Source of the DNA: Lawsonibacter faecis | GTDB taxonomy: Bacteria > Bacillota > Clostridia > Oscillospirales > Oscillospiraceae | Direction: 5' to 3' | Assembly (NCBI RefSeq): GCF_014287675.1 | Contig: NZ_JACOPQ010000003.1 | Coordinates: 248,001 to 312,000, forward strand | Length of the DNA stretch: 64,000 nt | In this document: positions 62,306 to 64,000 of the stretch, in pieces | Numbering within the stretch: the first letter of the stretch is position 1 | Layout of the letters: every line of letters starts with the position of its first letter | Made by a program: the position numbers and the translations under genes | The notes under the pieces: generated by a model | The model's database searches: none | What the model saw: the letters and a program-made list of their open reading frames with translations, nothing else | What the model was told of the DNA's origin: nothing

Positions 62306-62413
62306 GACAGAAGGCCCCCTTGTTAGAATGAAAAAGAAAAGGTAAAAGAAAAAAGCTCATATGTTCCGGCAGTTTTCCGCCATTGAAACTCCGTGTTTTT
62401 TCTCTCTTCTTTT

Positions 62414-62722
62414 TTATTTTTTCACCAGTACAATTTTGTCCTTCTTCTCTTTATTATGGCTTTGACGATACAGAACGAATTTTGTTCCGATGACCTGCAC
62501 CACCTCGGCCCGGCACACCCTGGCAAGGGCCTCCGCCGCCTCCCGGGGGGAGTACTCGGAGTTCTCCAGCACCTTGCACTTGATAATCTCCCGGGCCTCC
62601 AGGGCGTCGTCCGCCTGCTTGATGAGGTTCTCGCCCAGCCCGTCCTTGCCCACGTGCACAATGGTGTCGATGCTGTTGGCAAGGCCCCGGAGCTGGGCGC
62701 GCTGCTTACTTGTTAAGTCCAT
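62414..62722 (-). CDS. yhbY: YhbY family RNA-binding protein (CRM domain)
   Basis: 102 residues from ATG 62722 (AGGAG upstream). It has the CRM signature VHVGKDGLGENLIKQADDAL (core GKDGLGENLI) and the TKFVLYRQ end. It binds the pre-50S ribosomal particle. First gene of the nadD-LCP-rsfS direction of transcription. Confidence 0.94.
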   Translation of the reverse strand: MDLTSKQRAQLRGLANSIDTIVHVGKDGLGENLIKQADDALEAREIIKCKVLENSEYSPREAAEALARVCRAEVVQVIGTKFVLYRQSHNKEKKDKIVLVKK

Positions 62723-62776
62723 AAATTCTCCTAAATTGTCCGTTATTTTCATGCCGGGCCATGACAAGTCATGGCT

Positions 62777-63370
62777 CTACAGGCTCGCCAAATATTTTGT
62801 CAGGTTCCCGGAAAAGGCCGCCAGGGCCGCGCCCCGGTGAGAGACGGCGTTCTTCTCCCCGCCGGTCAGCTCCGCGAAGGTCTTCTTGAGGGATGGGACG
62901 AAGAAGACGGGGTCGTATCCAAAGCCGTCCTCCCCCTTGGGGGCGTAGGCCAGGGTACCCGGGCACTCTCCCCGGGCGGTGACAATGTCCCCGTTGGGGA
63001 AGCAACAGCAGATGGCCGATACAAACCTGCACCGCCGGTCCAGCTGGCCGCGCATATTGTCCAGAAGAAGCCGGTAACGGCCCGCATCGTCCAGCGCCGG
63101 ACCGCCGTAACGGGCGGAGTAGACACCCGGCGCGCCGTTCAGGGCGTCCACCATGAGGCCGGAGTCGTCCGCAATGGAGGGGAGGCCCGTGGCCTCCATC
63201 ACCGCCCTGGCCTTTAAAAGGGCGTTTTCCTCAAAGGTCGTCCCGGTCTCCTCCACATCCACATCCACGCCCACGTCGGATTCCAGGACCACCTCCACCC
63301 CCTGGGCGGAGAGGATATCCCGCATTTCTACCAGCTTATGGGCATTCTTGCTCGCCAATACCATTTTCAC
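62777..63370 (-). CDS. rdgB: XTP/dITP diphosphatase
   Basis: 197 residues. SKNAHKLVEM at the start and EETGTTFEENALLKA and ADDSGLMVDALNG in the middle are the Ham1/RdgB motifs. It removes non-canonical purine nucleotides (ITP, XTP, dITP) from the pool. It follows RNase PH by about four bases. Confidence 0.97.
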   Translation of the reverse strand: MKMVLASKNAHKLVEMRDILSAQGVEVVLESDVGVDVDVEETGTTFEENALLKARAVMEATGLPSIADDSGLMVDALNGAPGVYSARYGGPALDDAGRYRLLLDNMRGQLDRRCRFVSAICCCFPNGDIVTARGECPGTLAYAPKGEDGFGYDPVFFVPSLKKTFAELTGGEKNAVSHRGAALAAFSGNLTKYLASL

Positions 63371-63374
63371 GGCG

Positions 63375-64000
63375 TTAACCTCCCAGAGCGGCCCTTTGAA
63401 TCTCCTGGACCTCCTTGATGCCCTTGGCGCACAGGTCCACCAGCCGCCGCTGCTCGTCGATGGTAAAGCCCCGGCCCTCGCCGGTGCCCTGGAGTTCTAT
63501 CAGCTCCCCCTCGCCGGTCATGACGCAGTTCAGGTCCACCATAGCGGCGGAGTCCTCCTCATAGCAGAGGTCCAGCATCAGCTCATTGTCCACAATGCCC
63601 GCCGAGATGGCCGCCACGCAGGTCTTGAGGGGCATGGAGGCCAGTACGCCGTCCTCCACCAGCTTGTGCAGGGCGTAGCTCATGGCTACAAAGCCGCCTG
63701 TGACGCTGGCGGTGCGTGTGCCGCCGTCGCCCTGGAGAACATCGCAGTCCACGGTGATGGTCCGCTCGCCCAGCGCCTTCATATCCACCGCCGCCCGGAG
63801 GGCCCGCCCGATGAGGCGCTGAATCTCCGCGCTGCGGGGGGAGAGCTTCAGCTTTGCGATGTCCCGCTTGCTCCGCTCCCGGTTGGCCCGGGGCAGCATG
63901 GAGTACTCTGCGGTCACCCAGCCCTCCCCCTCGCCCACGTGGGGCGGGGTGCGCTCCTCCACGGAGGCGGTACAGAGCACGTGGGTATTGCCGCAGCGGA
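63375..64000 (-). CDS. rph: Ribonuclease PH, N-terminus beyond window
   Basis: The open frame enters from the right edge and shows GNTHVLCTASVEE, PRANRERSKRD and the active-site GERTITVDCDVLQGDGGTR (core DCDVLQGDGGTRTA) with the Asp residues of the phosphorolytic site. It trims tRNA 3' ends. The full gene should be about 240 residues; about 30 lie outside. The rph-rdgB pair is conserved in Firmicutes. Confidence 0.97.
   Translation of the reverse strand, partial: RCGNTHVLCTASVEERTPPHVGEGEGWVTAEYSMLPRANRERSKRDIAKLKLSPRSAEIQRLIGRALRAAVDMKALGERTITVDCDVLQGDGGTRTASVTGGFVAMSYALHKLVEDGVLASMPLKTCVAAISAGIVDNELMLDLCYEEDSAAMVDLNCVMTGEGELIELQGTGEGRGFTIDEQRRLVDLCAKGIKEVQEIQRAALGG

Noticed and set aside
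59114..62326. 1,070-residue plus-strand frame
   Set aside because: Complement of rsfS, LCP and nadD; no initiation signal.
1..64000. tRNA genes, CRISPR arrays, IS elements or phage genes
   Set aside because: Intergenic stretches were read on both strands; none showed cloverleaf ends, regularly spaced repeats or transposase/integrase motifs.

Overview
The window is a high-GC (about 60%) Firmicutes chromosome segment. Gene content and order point to a gut clostridium of the Oscillospiraceae / Flavonifractor-Lawsonibacter-Intestinimonas kind: a FeoA-FeoB fusion with a FeoB-associated Cys-rich protein, a CD1247-type protein beside EF-P, an FHA-FtsW fusion, a NadD-YqeK fusion in a yhbY/LCP/rsfS cluster, and LevR-type sigma-54 control. 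Genus is inference. Because GC is high, many long antisense open frames exist; they were discarded in favour of frames with recognisable domains and Shine-Dalgarno sites. No tRNA, rRNA, CRISPR array, IS element or prophage was seen.

Region 1 (1-5687, minus): a very large secreted multidomain GH101 endo-alpha-N-acetylgalactosaminidase (mucin O-glycan attack), running off the left edge.

Region 2 (6.0-27.8 kb): the most interesting part, a catabolic island. A divergent pair (DASS-type anion transporter plus old-yellow-enzyme/FAD reductase on minus; PepD dipeptidase on plus) is followed by a DUF819 transporter, an M24 peptidase, an MmgE/PrpD protein, an opine dehydrogenase-family enzyme, a complete TRAP transporter (DctP/Q/M), two tandem Asp/Glu-racemase/maleate-isomerase paralogues, a short LevR-like sigma-54 activator without PTS domains, an FAD/NAD oxidoreductase, a molybdopterin oxidoreductase, its four-cluster ferredoxin subunit, and an ornithine cyclodeaminase-family enzyme. 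At least three plus-strand promoters and one minus-strand promoter in this island have the GG-N10-GC sigma-54 architecture, which ties the island to its own activator. I infer an anaerobic pathway for an imported dipeptide, N-substituted amino acid (opine or imino-acid type) or related dicarboxylate; the substrate is unknown.

Region 3 (27.9-38.5 kb): PBP and FHA-FtsW cell-wall pair (minus), a small ferredoxin, a Na/Pi cotransporter-PhoU protein behind a structured leader with an intrinsic terminator, a DUF4914 PEP-carboxykinase-like protein, a PAS-GGDEF-EAL protein with altered GGDEF motif, and xanthine phosphoribosyltransferase.

Region 4 (38.5-52.4 kb): membrane/lipoprotein genes, an XRE-DUF2975 pair, a Sir2 deacylase, a regulator with two TetR-type HTH domains, Feo iron uptake, a minus-strand run YqeG, endonuclease IV, lipoprotein, Xaa-Pro peptidase, EF-P, CD1247-type protein, a hypothetical plus-strand gene, and rpsU.

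Region 5 (52.5-64 kb): VOC protein and leuS, an ECF sigma/anti-sigma pair, a lower-GC GNAT/TetR pair, and the housekeeping block rsfS, LCP, nadD-yqeK, yhbY, rdgB, rph (rph leaves the right edge).
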